Assembly: GCF_023284025.1 (NCBI RefSeq)
Contig: NZ_JAKIKR010000003.1
Location: forward strand, 1 to 64,000
DNA from: Shewanella abyssi
GTDB taxonomy: Bacteria > Pseudomonadota > Gammaproteobacteria > Enterobacterales > Shewanellaceae
DNA: 64,000 nucleotides
Direction: 5' to 3'
Shown here: piece after piece, positions 30,883 to 41,549 of the stretch
How the letters are laid out: every line of letters starts with the position of its first letter
Position numbering within the stretch: the first letter of the stretch is position 1
Notes under the pieces: model-generated
What the model was told of the DNA's origin: nothing
The model's input: only the letters and a program-made list of their open reading frames with translations
Database searches by the model: none
Translations under genes and position numbers: made by a program

Positions 30883-30908
30883 AAAAACCCGTTTGATAAC
30901 GGGTTTTT
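30883..30908 (-). terminator. Terminator-like hairpin between lpxA and lpxB
   Basis: AAAAACCCGTT and AACGGGTTTTT pair perfectly around TGAT; on the minus strand the hairpin is followed by a run of Us. It lies inside what is usually a single lpx operon, so it may lower lpxB-rnhB-dnaE expression relative to lpxA. Confidence 0.75.
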
Positions 30909-30916
30909 ATTTATTA

Positions 30917-31687
30917 CTAACGAACAATGCCTCGACTTGAGGAAGCGATAAAGTCAACTAACAACTTGACTTGTTCATCGTCAACCGCGGCTTCCTTTAA
31001 TTGTTCTACCGCTTCTTCAACGGTTAAACCATTGCGATACAAGGTTTTATAAGCGTGACGAACAGCGAGTTGCGATTCTTTACTGAATCCACGGCGTTTA
31101 AGCCCTTCACTATTCAGTCCTCTTGGGATTGCTGGCTGACCAGAAGCCATCACAAACGGTGGCACATCTTTAAGGACCAAAGAATAACCTGCTGTAAAGG
31201 CGTGAGCACCAATTTTCACAAACTGATGCACACCTGTCATGCCACCAAGAATGGCAAAATCACCAACATGTACATGACCAGCGATTGAAGCATTATTTGA
31301 CATGATGACGTTATTACCGACCACACAGTCATGTGCGATGTGCACATAAGCCATAAATAGGTTATCTGAACCTATTCGGGTTTCCCAATTATCTTGAGTT
31401 GTGCCACGATGAATGGTTACCGATTCACGAATAACGTTATTGTCGCCAATGATGAGACGCGTTGCTTCACCGGCAAACTTCTTATCTTGGCAATCTTCAC
31501 CTACTGAGGCGAATTGATAAAACTTGTTACCTTTGCCGATGACAGTCGGTCCCTTCACAACAACGTGTGAACTAAACCAACAGTCGTCGCCAACTTCAAC
31601 GTCTGCACCAATATAGGTCCATGGACCTATGGTGACATTGTTGCCAATTTTGGCATCTGGATGGATGTAAGCTAATTTATCGATCAC
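30917..31687 (-). CDS. lpxA: UDP-N-acetylglucosamine acyltransferase
   Basis: 256 residues (E. coli 262), left-handed beta helix with continuous hexapeptide repeats to about residue 190 and a helical C-terminus. The catalytic histidine is His119 in HIAHDC, aligned with E. coli His125. First step of lipid A synthesis: 3-O-acylation of UDP-GlcNAc from acyl-ACP. It overlaps fabZ by four bases (ATGA). Confidence 0.97.
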   Translation of the reverse strand: MIDKLAYIHPDAKIGNNVTIGPWTYIGADVEVGDDCWFSSHVVVKGPTVIGKGNKFYQFASVGEDCQDKKFAGEATRLIIGDNNVIRESVTIHRGTTQDNWETRIGSDNLFMAYVHIAHDCVVGNNVIMSNNASIAGHVHVGDFAILGGMTGVHQFVKIGAHAFTAGYSLVLKDVPPFVMASGQPAIPRGLNSEGLKRRGFSKESQLAVRHAYKTLYRNGLTVEEAVEQLKEAAVDDEQVKLLVDFIASSSRGIVR

Positions 31688-32145
31688 TTAGAAATCTCTC
31701 TACGAGCACACATAATTTCGGCTGAACAAACAACCACGCCATCCACTTTGGCTTCACCGGTAAAGACGCCGATCCCGCGGCGTTCTTTAATCATTTTTAC
31801 TTCAAAATGTATCTGATCGCCTGGCTCAACAACACGCTTGAAACGCGCTTTGTCGATACCGGCAAAATAGTATAATGCATCATTAGAAGGTGCATCACTC
31901 ATCGTCTTGAATGCTAAAAGCCCAGTGGCTTGCGCCATGGCTTCTAAAATCAACACGCCTGGCATCACTGGCTGAACCGGGAAATGTCCCTGAAAAAATG
32001 GCTCATTAATAGTGACATTTTTGATAGCATGTAAGGATTCACCTGGAGTAAAATCCAATACTCTATCAATCAATAAAAACGGATATCGATGAGGTAAAAA
32101 CTTTAGGATCTCTTTGATGTCCATTGTATTCAATTGATTTGACAC
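31684..32145 (-). CDS. fabZ: 3-hydroxyacyl-ACP dehydratase FabZ
   Basis: 153 residues, hotdog fold. [13 protein letters not shown] near the start and active-site His54 in [12 protein letters not shown] with Glu68 in LEAMAQ are the catalytic elements. It dehydrates hydroxyacyl-ACP for fatty-acid elongation, competing with LpxA and LpxD for the same substrate, and is encoded between them as in E. coli. Confidence 0.97.
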   Translation of the reverse strand: MSNQLNTMDIKEILKFLPHRYPFLLIDRVLDFTPGESLHAIKNVTINEPFFQGHFPVQPVMPGVLILEAMAQATGLLAFKTMSDAPSNDALYYFAGIDKARFKRVVEPGDQIHFEVKMIKERRGIGVFTGEAKVDGVVVCSAEIMCARREISK

Positions 32146-32184
32146 GAAACTTATTCCTTAACCTGCCCAAGGCAGCTAATCATT

Positions 32185-33201
32185 TTACTTTACGTTTTTC
32201 TCTAGCTTCTTAACGCGCTGAAAAAGCCCATCAAGCTGTCTAAAGCGAACTGTGTTTTTACGCCACACCTTGTTATCCATGGCGACGGTCGCTGAAGAAT
32301 ATACCCCAGGCTCACGGATCATACTGGTAATATTTGTGCTGCCTGTTACATGAACACCATCACAAACACTCAAGTGTCCAGAAATTGCACAATTACCACC
32401 AATAATACAATGTTTACCGATAGTGACACTGCCAGCGACAACCGTGCTACCCGCGATTGCGGTATTGGCGCCAATAATATCATTGTGGGCAATTTGGACT
32501 TGGTTATCGATAATAACACCGTCATGAATTTCGGTATGTGCTATCGCACCACGGTCAACGGTGGTATTAGCACCAATTTCAACGCGATCGCCAATACGCA
32601 CACCACCCGTTTGTGGAATTTTAATCCACTGACCACGTTCATTGGCATAACCAAATCCATCAGAGCCCAATACGGTACCCGAGTGAATAATGCAGTCTTG
32701 GCCTAAATGAACATTATGATAGACGGTCACATTGGCCCATAACAATGAGTTAGAGCCAATAACACTATCTTGACCTATCACACTTCCGGCACCGATTTGC
32801 ACGTTATTGCCTAGCACAACATTGTCACCAATGACCGCACTAGCGCCAATGGCAACATTCTCTCCTAGCATAGCAGAAGCTGCTATTTGTGCTGAAGGGT
32901 GGATACTGTCTGCCGCTTTAGGCGTCGTATCGAGAAGTTGGGCAATACGCGCAAAACCAACATAAGGGTCTTTAAGTAAGATTGCATTGCCTTTAAAACC
33001 ATCTGCATCTGCAGGCGTCATCAAGATCGCCGACGCAGCCGTTGTTTCCAGCTGCGAGCGATACTTTGAATTCGCCAAAAAAGAGATTTGACCTAAACCT
33101 GCACTGTCCAAAGTGCCGACAGTTGCAATTTCAACTGATTCGTCACCTTGAACATCTGCATTTAAATGGTCAGCCAGTACTCTTAAAGTATAGCTTTTCA
33201 T
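32185..33201 (-). CDS. lpxD: UDP-3-O-acylglucosamine N-acyltransferase
   Basis: 338 residues (E. coli 341). An N-terminal uridine-binding domain (to about residue 100) is followed by a long hexapeptide beta helix; QIAHNDIIG holds the catalytic histidine and a C-terminal helix (LDGLFQRVKKLEKNVK) follows. It N-acylates UDP-3-O-acyl-glucosamine in lipid A synthesis. Only 4 bp separate it from skp. Confidence 0.97.
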   Translation of the reverse strand: MKSYTLRVLADHLNADVQGDESVEIATVGTLDSAGLGQISFLANSKYRSQLETTAASAILMTPADADGFKGNAILLKDPYVGFARIAQLLDTTPKAADSIHPSAQIAASAMLGENVAIGASAVIGDNVVLGNNVQIGAGSVIGQDSVIGSNSLLWANVTVYHNVHLGQDCIIHSGTVLGSDGFGYANERGQWIKIPQTGGVRIGDRVEIGANTTVDRGAIAHTEIHDGVIIDNQVQIAHNDIIGANTAIAGSTVVAGSVTIGKHCIIGGNCAISGHLSVCDGVHVTGSTNITSMIREPGVYSSATVAMDNKVWRKNTVRFRQLDGLFQRVKKLEKNVK

Positions 33202-33205
33202 CTAT

Positions 33206-33712
33206 TTACTTGCCTTTACCTAGTGCTTCAACAACTTTGTTGCTGATATCGGCTGTTGGCTTAACGTAGATAACTGCGCCACGTTGTAACACCATGTCAT
33301 ACTGCTCTTTTTCAGCAATTGCATTGATTGTTTTTTGAACTTCAAGCAACAGTTTATTTTGCTCTTCACCGTTACGACGACGCATATCTTCGTCTAGTGC
33401 TTTGCCTTTAAGTTGTAACTCAGCCTTCATAGATTCCATTTTACGAACCATATCAGTCTTCTGCGAATCACTCATTAAGGCTGCATCACGTTGTTGCTTT
33501 TCAAGCAAACCACGAAGCTCTTCTTGCATCTTTTGAACCGCAGCAACACGATCACCAAACTCAGCTTTCAAGGTTTCGTTAATCTGTTCGCGCTGTGGTA
33601 GCTGCTCAAATACCGCTTGCATATCAACGACTGCGATTTTTTCAGCCTGTGCTGCTAATGGGGCACCTACAAGAACCAAAACCATCATTGCGCGATTTAA
33701 CATCTTATTCAA
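33206..33712 (-). CDS. skp: Periplasmic chaperone Skp (OmpH)
   Basis: 168 residues: signal peptide ending at about residue 23 (PLAAQA|EK), then the Skp head strand KIAVVDMQAVFEQLPQ and long charged helices (about 40-130) that form the tentacles of the trimer. It carries unfolded outer-membrane proteins to BamA, the next gene upstream. AAGGAG lies 6 bp before TTG 33712, so TTG is the favoured start; ATG 33703 is 15 bp from it. A three-codon ATG-TTT-TGA reading starts between the ribosome site and that TTG. Confidence 0.93.
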   Translation of the reverse strand: MNKMLNRAMMVLVLVGAPLAAQAEKIAVVDMQAVFEQLPQREQINETLKAEFGDRVAAVQKMQEELRGLLEKQQRDAALMSDSQKTDMVRKMESMKAELQLKGKALDEDMRRRNGEEQNKLLLEVQKTINAIAEKEQYDMVLQRGAVIYVKPTADISNKVVEALGKGK

Positions 33713-33762
33713 AACATACTCCTTTATCTCAGCAAAACTTGCCGATTATATTTAAATTATTG

Positions 33763-36246
33763 TTAGAAAGTTTTACCAATATTAAACGAGAAGATCTCTG
33801 TTTCATCATCCTCGTACTCCTTGATTGGCCATGCAAGACTAAACACCATAGGTCCCATCGGTGATAACCACTGCACGCTCATGCCCCAAGAGGCACGAAT
33901 ACGACTCGGATCGCTATAATCTTCAAGTCTGTCAAACTCTTCAACTGGAAGGTAACGATACGACTCATAGTCAAACTCAGTATCCCATACGTTACCCGCA
34001 TCCACAAAGAAGCTTGTGCGAACAGAGTTGCTATACGCTTCATCTAAGAATGGCGTAGGGACAATTAACTCGAAACTGGCTGTCGCAATGGCATTACCAC
34101 CAATGGAGCGGCCTGAACTAACTTGAATTTGATCTGGATCGCCTGGCAACGAGCAATTGCCGCCAGCAGGATCCGGCGAGCAAGGCTCACTACCACGGTA
34201 AAGGTAGAATGAACGTGGACCAACCGAATTCGATTTAAAGCCACGTAATGAACTGCTTCCGCCTGAGTAGTAGTTTTCCCAGAAAGGTAAGATTTGGTCA
34301 TTACTGTTAAACTGACCATAACCGTTACCATAACCAAGTCGAGCGCGAGTCAGCAGTACAAAACTCTGACTACGGTTTATCGGGAAGTAGAAGTTAGTGT
34401 CAAAGTCGGCTTTAAAATACTGTAGATCAGAACCTGGAACCGTCATTTTACCGTTAAGGCGCTGTGACGAACCATTTGACGGGAACGTACCACGGTTTAA
34501 TGTGCTACGTGACCAACCTAAGCTCAGCTCGAAATTATCGAAACTCAACCCAGCATTTGGATCATCCGAGTCACGGTAGATATCGTAGAAACGAATCGCT
34601 TGTTCGTAGGCTGAAATCTCTGAAATTTCGTTATGACGATAGCCAATACCACCGTTTATGCGGTTATATTCATTAATCGGAAAGCCTGAGTTTAATGAAA
34701 TACCATAAGAGCTGTTTTTATAGGCTTCTAGGTTAGCTTCATCGGCATCAAACTCACTCCAATAGATACTACCACCAAGACTGACACCATCTTTAGTAAA
34801 GTAAGGATCAGTAAATGACATGTTAACGTTCTTAGAGTACTTGTTGGTGTTCAAATTCACACCAGCTTGGTTACCTGTACCTAAGAAGTTGCTTTGCTGC
34901 ACACCGAACTGCAAGCTAAGGCCCGATTCAGTACCATAACCCACACCGGCGTTAAATGATCCTGATGGCTGCTCTTTCACGTTAAACGCAACATCGACTA
35001 GGTCGTCAGTACCGGGAACCTGTACTGTTTCAGTATCAACGGTTTCAAAATAGCCCAAACGGTTGAGGTTAGACTTAGATAACTCTACCTGAGCGGAGTT
35101 CAACCAAGCACCTTCCATTTGACGCAATTGACGACGCATCACTTCATCTTTAGTCACCATGTTACCGGTGAAGTTAATATTACGCACGTAAACGCGCTTA
35201 CCCGGCTTAACATTGATGTTCAACGTCACTTCTTTGGTTTCGTCGTCAATCTCTGGGTAGGTCTTCACTTCAGGATAGGCATAACCATAACGGCCGAGGT
35301 ATTTACCGTACATCTCTTCGGTAAATGTCACATCGCCACCGTTATACATATCGCCTTCTTTGATAGGTAAAATAGCTTGAAGTAACTCTTCTCTGCCCAT
35401 CAAGTCACCGGTTAAGTTAACCTTGGTCACTTTATACTGTTCGCCTTCATCGACATTAATCGTAATGTACAACCCTTTACGGTCTGGCGTCATGGCGACC
35501 TGAGTTGAAGTCACATCAAATCGAATATAACCACGGTTCTGGTAATAGGTTTTAATGGTTTCTAAATCGGCTTGTAGTTTCTGCTTCTGATAACGACGTT
35601 CGCCAAACAGATCCCACCAGGCAACGTAATCTTTGAGTTCAAGCATACCGATAAGCTCTTCATCGCTAAATTCACTATTACCAACAACGTTGATTTGGCG
35701 AATTTCGGCAGCGAGCCCTTCGGTAAACGTGAACTTAAGTTCGACGCGATTACGCGGTAGATTTACAATTTCAGCTTTGACTTTAGCGCCGTATTTACCT
35801 ACGCCATAATAAAAGTCTTGTAGACCCTTTTCGATGCCAGATAACATGGTGCGGTCGAGCGACTCACCAATCTTAACACCTGAACCGTCAAGGCTTTCTT
35901 GCAACTGTTCATCTTTAATATCTTTGTTACCTTCAAAGGTAACAGAGCTAATTGTCGGTCTTTCGGTGACCTTCACCACCAAAACATTACCGTCGCGTAA
36001 CACTTCAATTTTTTCGAAGTTAGTTGACGCGTACAAGCTCTTAATCGCTTGTTGCAATTTTAATTGATCAACAGTGTCACCTACCTTAACAGGTAGATTT
36101 AGCAAAGCTGCACCGAGTGCGACTCGCTGTAAACCTTCAACTTGGATATCCGTTACTTCAAAAGGTTGGAATGTATCTGCCCAACCGTTCCCTGAAAAAG
36201 ACGCTCCGACTAATAACATCGAGGCAAAAATTTTATTCAATCTCAT
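33763..36246 (-). CDS. bamA: Outer-membrane protein assembly factor BamA
   Basis: 827 residues (E. coli 810). A signal peptide ends near residue 23 (GWA|DT), five POTRA domains follow (about 24-425), and then a 16-stranded barrel. The barrel holds the loop-6 motif YSGGSSSLRGF and ends in IGKTF with the C-terminal Phe signal. It is the core of the BAM machine that inserts outer-membrane proteins; RcsF, encoded in this window, is one of its known clients in E. coli. Confidence 0.98.
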   Translation of the reverse strand: MRLNKIFASMLLVGASFSGNGWADTFQPFEVTDIQVEGLQRVALGAALLNLPVKVGDTVDQLKLQQAIKSLYASTNFEKIEVLRDGNVLVVKVTERPTISSVTFEGNKDIKDEQLQESLDGSGVKIGESLDRTMLSGIEKGLQDFYYGVGKYGAKVKAEIVNLPRNRVELKFTFTEGLAAEIRQINVVGNSEFSDEELIGMLELKDYVAWWDLFGERRYQKQKLQADLETIKTYYQNRGYIRFDVTSTQVAMTPDRKGLYITINVDEGEQYKVTKVNLTGDLMGREELLQAILPIKEGDMYNGGDVTFTEEMYGKYLGRYGYAYPEVKTYPEIDDETKEVTLNINVKPGKRVYVRNINFTGNMVTKDEVMRRQLRQMEGAWLNSAQVELSKSNLNRLGYFETVDTETVQVPGTDDLVDVAFNVKEQPSGSFNAGVGYGTESGLSLQFGVQQSNFLGTGNQAGVNLNTNKYSKNVNMSFTDPYFTKDGVSLGGSIYWSEFDADEANLEAYKNSSYGISLNSGFPINEYNRINGGIGYRHNEISEISAYEQAIRFYDIYRDSDDPNAGLSFDNFELSLGWSRSTLNRGTFPSNGSSQRLNGKMTVPGSDLQYFKADFDTNFYFPINRSQSFVLLTRARLGYGNGYGQFNSNDQILPFWENYYSGGSSSLRGFKSNSVGPRSFYLYRGSEPCSPDPAGGNCSLPGDPDQIQVSSGRSIGGNAIATASFELIVPTPFLDEAYSNSVRTSFFVDAGNVWDTEFDYESYRYLPVEEFDRLEDYSDPSRIRASWGMSVQWLSPMGPMVFSLAWPIKEYEDDETEIFSFNIGKTF

Positions 36247-36277
36247 AGAGCACTTCTAATTATTTGTCTGTCCTTGC

Positions 36278-37648
36278 TCAAAGTCGGGAAAAGTCATTGA
36301 AGAGCGCTACACTCATCAACATCAACAGCAAAGCTGCCCCAACTCTGAATCCAATTTCCTGAACCTTTTCAGGTACAGGCCTGCCTGTTATCACTTCAAC
36401 GAAGTAATACAAAAGGTGTCCTCCATCTAGCACTGGCAAAGGCAAAAGATTAATAATGCCCAAGTTCACGCTAATCAAAGCAAGAAAACCTAAAAAGTAA
36501 ACCAACCCGACATTAGCACTATTTCCTGCACCTTGTGCAATAGAAATAGGACCACTCAGATTTTTAACTGAAATGTCACCAGTAAATAACTTGCCGATCA
36601 TCTTAATGCTGACCGAGACAAGTTGCCATGTTTTATCCACTGCAACCGGAAATGATTCTAAAAAACCATATTCTAGCTGTAACTTCATGTTTTCCGGCCA
36701 AGGTTCTGCTGTCGGAGCCACCCCGATCACACCTTCAATTTGGCCAGCAGCGTTTTCACGGGACTTAGGTGTCACTTTAAGTGTTAGCTGCTCACCGTCT
36801 CTTCTGACCGTGATATCGACGCTTTTATTCGCTGACTGTTGAATTGTTTTAACAAATCGTTGCCATTCGGTATAGCGCTCGCCGTCAATCGCAACCAATA
36901 TATCGCCCACTTTAATGCCTGCAAGCCCTGCGGCTCCATCTTCACTGACTAACGCCAGTGTCGGCAAAATTTGTGGGCGGTACATGCCCAAACCAATAGC
37001 TGTTATCGGTAATTCTTTTTCTAGGTCAAATTTCCAATCTCGGGTATCTAACGTATATTCTTGCTCACCCGTGTTAGTGCCTTCAAGACGGCTAAGCGGC
37101 GCGACGGATATTGTGACTTGCTCATCACCTATGTGACCAGCAAGTGCGAGATTCACCTCTTCCCAATTTCTCACTTTTTGGCCGCCAACGGATAGTACTT
37201 GTTGAGGCTCTTTTACAATAATTTGCGCCGCTGGCGATCCCGCTATCGTAGAATCTATTATCGGTTTAATTGCTGGTACGCCAATAAGATACATGGCATA
37301 TAGTGCGAAAATGGCGAAAATAAAGTTTGCGATTGGGCCGGCACTGACGATAGCAATGCGTTGCCAAACATTTTTGCGGTTAAAGGCTTGCTCTTTTAGC
37401 GCTTCAGGCACGTCATCGACACGCTCATCAAGCATTTTGACGTAACCACCAAGAGGGATCATTGCTAACACATATTCAGTGCCATCTTTACCTGTTCGGC
37501 GCCAAATCGCTTTACCAAAACCAATTGAAAAGCGCTCTACCTTAACACCGCATTTTCTAGCCACCCAAAAATGACCATACTCATGTGCGGCGATTAATAT
37601 GCCGAGTGCAACAATAAAAGAACCTAGGTTCCAAAAAAAATCTATCAT
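36278..37648 (-). CDS. rseP: Site-2 protease RseP
   Basis: 456 residues (E. coli 450). Zinc site HEYGH (His22, Glu23, His26) in the first transmembrane helix, two periplasmic PDZ domains (about 125-310) and the C-terminal LLPLPVLDGGHLL with the third zinc ligand. It cleaves anti-sigma RseA after DegS in the sigma-E response. It lies between dxr and bamA as in E. coli. Confidence 0.97.
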   Translation of the reverse strand: MIDFFWNLGSFIVALGILIAAHEYGHFWVARKCGVKVERFSIGFGKAIWRRTGKDGTEYVLAMIPLGGYVKMLDERVDDVPEALKEQAFNRKNVWQRIAIVSAGPIANFIFAIFALYAMYLIGVPAIKPIIDSTIAGSPAAQIIVKEPQQVLSVGGQKVRNWEEVNLALAGHIGDEQVTISVAPLSRLEGTNTGEQEYTLDTRDWKFDLEKELPITAIGLGMYRPQILPTLALVSEDGAAGLAGIKVGDILVAIDGERYTEWQRFVKTIQQSANKSVDITVRRDGEQLTLKVTPKSRENAAGQIEGVIGVAPTAEPWPENMKLQLEYGFLESFPVAVDKTWQLVSVSIKMIGKLFTGDISVKNLSGPISIAQGAGNSANVGLVYFLGFLALISVNLGIINLLPLPVLDGGHLLYYFVEVITGRPVPEKVQEIGFRVGAALLLMLMSVALFNDFSRL

Positions 37649-37662
37649 TCCCTTCCTCTGAA

Positions 37663-38853
37663 CTAATTGAGCTTACTAACCGCTTCGAATGCATATCGAC
37701 GTGATTGGCTATCAAGCGCAATAATATCGTCAATATTGGTTAATGAATCTGCTGTTACGTTTTTCAAGCTCTGTTCATTGATGATTGCTATATCGGTAAA
37801 ACGTATCTTGCCATCTAAAAATGCTTGCACTGCTATTTCATTGGCGGCATTTATCACTGTGGTCGCTTCTTGTCCTTGTTTGCATGCTTCTATTGTTAAC
37901 GCTAAACAAGGGAAACGATTAAAATCAGGTTCTAAGAAGCTTAACTGTCCGACTTTGAAAAAGTCTAAAGGTTCAACTCCTGAGTTAATTCTCTGCGGAA
38001 AAGACATACAATGAGCAATGGGTGTACGCATATCTGGGTTGCCCAATTGCGCTATAACAGAGCCATCACGATACTGCACCATTGAGTGAATCACGCTTTG
38101 CGGATGGATAACCACCTTTAGCTGCTCAGCACTGGCATTAAATAACCAACGGGCTTCGATATATTCCAAGCCCTTATTCATCATGCTCGCTGAGTCGACC
38201 GAGATTTTACGGCCCATCGACCAGTTGGGGTGCTTACAAGCTTGCTTTGGAGTCATCGATGAGAGTGTTGATAAATCAGATGTTAAAAAAGGTCCACCGG
38301 AACCCGTTAACAAAATGTGTGACACACCAGCGGCCGTTAAATCACATCGACCAATCTCTAGCTGGTTTCGTTCAGATAAACACTGGAAAATCGCATTGTG
38401 TTCACTATCGACTGGCAAAACTTGTGCACCAGATGCTTGCATCGCCTCAATAAAGAGCTCTCCAGACATGACCAGAGACTCTTTGTTTGCCAGTAATACT
38501 CGCTTACCCGCTTTAACCGCAGCAAGGGTTGACGGCAAACCGGCCGCGCCAACAATAGCCGCCATGACGGTATCGACTTCTGCACTACTGACGAGTGATA
38601 AAAGCTCGTCTTCCCCCGTCGTCACTTCAACGGCTAAATGATTTGGTAGCTGCAACTTAAGCTGATTAGCGGCTTTTGCATCAACCATATGCGCAACCTT
38701 AGGGCGGTGCTTAATGCAGATCTCGAGCATTTTGTCGACATTGGTATTGGCCACTAATGCAAAGACACGATATTGCTCGCTATTAGCCTCCATGACGCTT
38801 AACGTGCTCGCACCAATAGAGCCTGTCGCCCCTAAAATCACCATATTTTGCAT
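37663..38853 (-). CDS. dxr: 1-deoxy-D-xylulose-5-phosphate reductoisomerase
   Basis: 396 residues (E. coli 398). NADPH-binding [12 protein letters not shown] at the N-terminus, metal and substrate motifs [13 protein letters not shown] and [22 protein letters not shown]. It makes 2-C-methyl-D-erythritol-4-phosphate, committing carbon to the MEP isoprenoid route that ultimately feeds uppS in the same cluster. Confidence 0.97.
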   Translation of the reverse strand: MQNMVILGATGSIGASTLSVMEANSEQYRVFALVANTNVDKMLEICIKHRPKVAHMVDAKAANQLKLQLPNHLAVEVTTGEDELLSLVSSAEVDTVMAAIVGAAGLPSTLAAVKAGKRVLLANKESLVMSGELFIEAMQASGAQVLPVDSEHNAIFQCLSERNQLEIGRCDLTAAGVSHILLTGSGGPFLTSDLSTLSSMTPKQACKHPNWSMGRKISVDSASMMNKGLEYIEARWLFNASAEQLKVVIHPQSVIHSMVQYRDGSVIAQLGNPDMRTPIAHCMSFPQRINSGVEPLDFFKVGQLSFLEPDFNRFPCLALTIEACKQGQEATTVINAANEIAVQAFLDGKIRFTDIAIINEQSLKNVTADSLTNIDDIIALDSQSRRYAFEAVSKLN

Positions 38854-38857
38854 ATTG

Positions 38858-39715
38858 TTACATCCAAAAAGCTATATAGATTAAGGTAAATACGGGTAAT
38901 GCAGCCGTTAGGCTATCAATGCGATCTAATACGCCGCCATGACCCGGTAATATCGTGCCCGAATCCTTTATGTTAGCCACTCGCTTAAACATACTTTCAG
39001 ACAGGTCACCCACTGCAGATGCTAGCGCGGTAAATATAGTCACTGCAATCAATAAACCAAGCTCTTGTTCAGGCGAAAAGTACATTACGCCAGCAACAAC
39101 TAACATGGTTGTTGCAAGTCCACCTAATAAGCCTTCAATGGTTTTCGCTGGGCTCACATTTGGCATCAGCTTTCGTTTGCCAAATGACTTACCCGCAAAA
39201 TAAGCACCAGAATCAGTAGCCCAAACAACTAACATCACTAAAAATACTAAGGTGCCGCCGTAGTAAGGAGATGCTTCAGTGCTTAACGCTTTTAGAGACA
39301 ATAAAGAAACAAAACATGGGATTAAAGTAAGCTGTCCGAACATGGATTTAAGCATGTGGCTCTTATTCCAGAAGCCTGCACTGCGTGGATAGGAGACCAC
39401 CATCATAAATGAGATAAGCCACCACAACCCGCCCATCGCTATCACCCCTAAGAATATAGGGTGCATCATTCCTTTAAACCAAATCTCGTCCGCTGGCACC
39501 ATAATATTAAGCGCGATCAGCAGAACGCCGATAGTGATGGCAAAGCTCCATTGAGTCATTTCACACTGACTATCAATGATACGCCCCCACTCCTTCGCGG
39601 CAATTAAAAAGACGCCCAAAAGCGCCCAGGAAAAGTACTCAGTCGGCAAGCCAAATATGGCACCTAAAACTAAGGGGATTAACCATATTGCTGTTATTAT
39701 TCGTTGTTTTAGCAA
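38858..39715 (-). CDS. cdsA: Phosphatidate cytidylyltransferase
   Basis: 285 residues, about eight membrane helices. The family signature occurs as [20 protein letters not shown] followed by SPAKTIEG and later the conserved [30 protein letters not shown] region. It makes CDP-diacylglycerol, precursor of all phospholipids. Four bases separate it from dxr. Confidence 0.97.
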   Translation of the reverse strand: MLKQRIITAIWLIPLVLGAIFGLPTEYFSWALLGVFLIAAKEWGRIIDSQCEMTQWSFAITIGVLLIALNIMVPADEIWFKGMMHPIFLGVIAMGGLWWLISFMMVVSYPRSAGFWNKSHMLKSMFGQLTLIPCFVSLLSLKALSTEASPYYGGTLVFLVMLVVWATDSGAYFAGKSFGKRKLMPNVSPAKTIEGLLGGLATTMLVVAGVMYFSPEQELGLLIAVTIFTALASAVGDLSESMFKRVANIKDSGTILPGHGGVLDRIDSLTAALPVFTLIYIAFWM

Positions 39716-39735
39716 AAAACTGCCCTCATTTATAA

Positions 39736-40536
39736 TTACAAAGCGCGAATGGTATCAATTTGAGTACCAGTCAAACCGAAACGGCGCTGTCGGCTAGCAA
39801 ACTTAACGACGGCATCTTTGAAAGCATCCTCGTCAAAATCTGGCCATAGCGTGTCAGTAAAGACTAACTCCGCATATGCTGCCTGCCAAAGTACAAAATT
39901 ACTGATTCGACAATCGCCACCGGTGCGGATCATTAAATCAACTTCAGATTGATTATGCATGCATAGCTGCTCATTTAAGGCCTCTTCGGTGAACTGCTCG
40001 CTACTCATCTCACCCGCTTCAACTTTCATTGCTAGCTTCTGTGCTGCTTGCATAATGTCCCAACGACCACCATAGTTGGCCGCCACATTTAATACCAAAT
40101 CACTATTTTTAGCCGTCTTCTCTTCAGCAACTGCAATTTGCTTCTGCAGCCGCGCTGAAAAGCGACTGATGTCACCGATAATATTGAGTCGCACGCCGTT
40201 TTTAGTCAGCAACTTTAACTCGCGTTGCAACACCGTAAAAAACAGTTCCATTAACAAGCTGACCTCTTTATCAGGTCGACGCCAATTCTCACTGGAGAAG
40301 GCAAACAAGGTTAATGATTCTACTCCTAGGGTTCGTGCAGTACTCACCGCACGTCTAACCGCCTTGACGCCAGCCTTATGACCAACAACTCGTGGCTTCC
40401 CTTGCGCCTGCGCCCAACGCCCATTACCATCCATTATGATAGCAACGTGTTTAGGTATAGACTGTTTTACCAAAGCTGAAAAATCTTCTGGTAATGCCTC
40501 TGACAAATGAGTGTCAGATTGGGAATCGAATGACAT
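39736..40536 (-). CDS. uppS: Undecaprenyl diphosphate synthase
   Basis: 266 residues. [20 protein letters not shown] near residues 30-49 includes catalytic Asp36; [11 protein letters not shown] and the C-terminal [15 protein letters not shown] are diagnostic for cis-prenyl transferases. It supplies the C55 lipid carrier for peptidoglycan and O-antigen. About 13 residues longer than E. coli at the N-terminus. Confidence 0.97.
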   Translation of the reverse strand: MSFDSQSDTHLSEALPEDFSALVKQSIPKHVAIIMDGNGRWAQAQGKPRVVGHKAGVKAVRRAVSTARTLGVESLTLFAFSSENWRRPDKEVSLLMELFFTVLQRELKLLTKNGVRLNIIGDISRFSARLQKQIAVAEEKTAKNSDLVLNVAANYGGRWDIMQAAQKLAMKVEAGEMSSEQFTEEALNEQLCMHNQSEVDLMIRTGGDCRISNFVLWQAAYAELVFTDTLWPDFDEDAFKDAVVKFASRQRRFGLTGTQIDTIRAL

Positions 40537-40562
40537 CTATTACTACCCTTAAAAATAGACAA

Positions 40563-40591
40563 ACGCCGTGTAGTATAACTCTACACGGCGT
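40563..40591 (-). terminator. Hairpin terminator between frr and uppS
   Basis: ACGCCGTGTAG and CTACACGGCGT form a perfect 11-bp stem with a 7-base loop, followed on the minus strand by TTTGTCTATTTTT. It probably separates the pyrH-frr transcript from the uppS-cdsA-dxr unit. Confidence 0.7.
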
Positions 40592-40720
40592 CTGAACTCT
40601 ATAGCCTGTTTCTGTTTCACGCTCAATATTCACTCAATCATTAAGCTTTTAGCGTAAGGCGTGAGCGATAACGTACTCGACGTTTTAACAAAGCGCTATA
40701 AAGTCTGATAGTGTTCAATA

Positions 40721-41278
40721 TTAGAACTCCATCAATTCCTTTTCTTTTGCCGCTAAAATTTCATCAATTCTCTTGATGTGCGCATCAGTACACTTCTGCA
40801 CTTCATCTTCGCTGCGACGAACGTCATCTTCGGTACACTCTTTTTCTTTCTCTAGTGCTTTAATATCAGAGTTTGCATCACGACGTACATTTCGAACTGC
40901 AATACGGCTATTCTCAGCTTCTGCACGAACAACCTTAATCAGGTCTTTACGACGCTCTTCAGTCAATGCTGGCAGAGGGATACGGATAGTTGCACCAGCA
41001 GACATTGGGTTTAATCCAAGATCAGAGCTCATGATTGCCTTTTCAACTGCTGCAATCATAGTACGATCAAATACCGATACGTTTAACGTGCGAGCATCTC
41101 CGATAGAAACGCTTGCAACCTGCTTTAGCGGCGTAAGAGAGCCATAATAGGGTACTTTAATAGTATCCAGTAAGCTTGGGTGTGCACGGCCTGTGCGCAC
41201 TTTAGCCATTTGAGTGATGGTAGACTCAATGCATTTGTCCATGCGTGTTTTCGCATCAGTTTTAATTTCGTTTATCAC
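40721..41278 (-). CDS. frr: Ribosome recycling factor
   Basis: 185 residues, same length as E. coli. [49 protein letters not shown] are conserved. Its three-helix bundle and beta domain split post-termination ribosomes with EF-G. 271 bp separate it from pyrH. Confidence 0.98.
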   Translation of the reverse strand: MINEIKTDAKTRMDKCIESTITQMAKVRTGRAHPSLLDTIKVPYYGSLTPLKQVASVSIGDARTLNVSVFDRTMIAAVEKAIMSSDLGLNPMSAGATIRIPLPALTEERRKDLIKVVRAEAENSRIAVRNVRRDANSDIKALEKEKECTEDDVRRSEDEVQKCTDAHIKRIDEILAAKEKELMEF

Positions 41279-41549
41279 GTTATATGTCCTTTTTAGTCAC
41301 TAGGAGCTAATTGCCTTTTGAGGCCTATTAAATTCGTTTCTTTGCGCAAGACGAGTGTCAACCTGTGAAGCCATAAAATCAAAGCGCATAAAGCGTATGA
41401 TTAAAGTACTGCACACTCCTTGCCACCTTATATCAATGCCTTTTAAGTTAGCATCTGCTAATGCAGAGTCGCACTCAACCTAAAGTATATTGTCGGAACC
41501 TGTTTCATTTGCAGCTTAACACCCACGATAGGCTAACGCACTGCACTAA

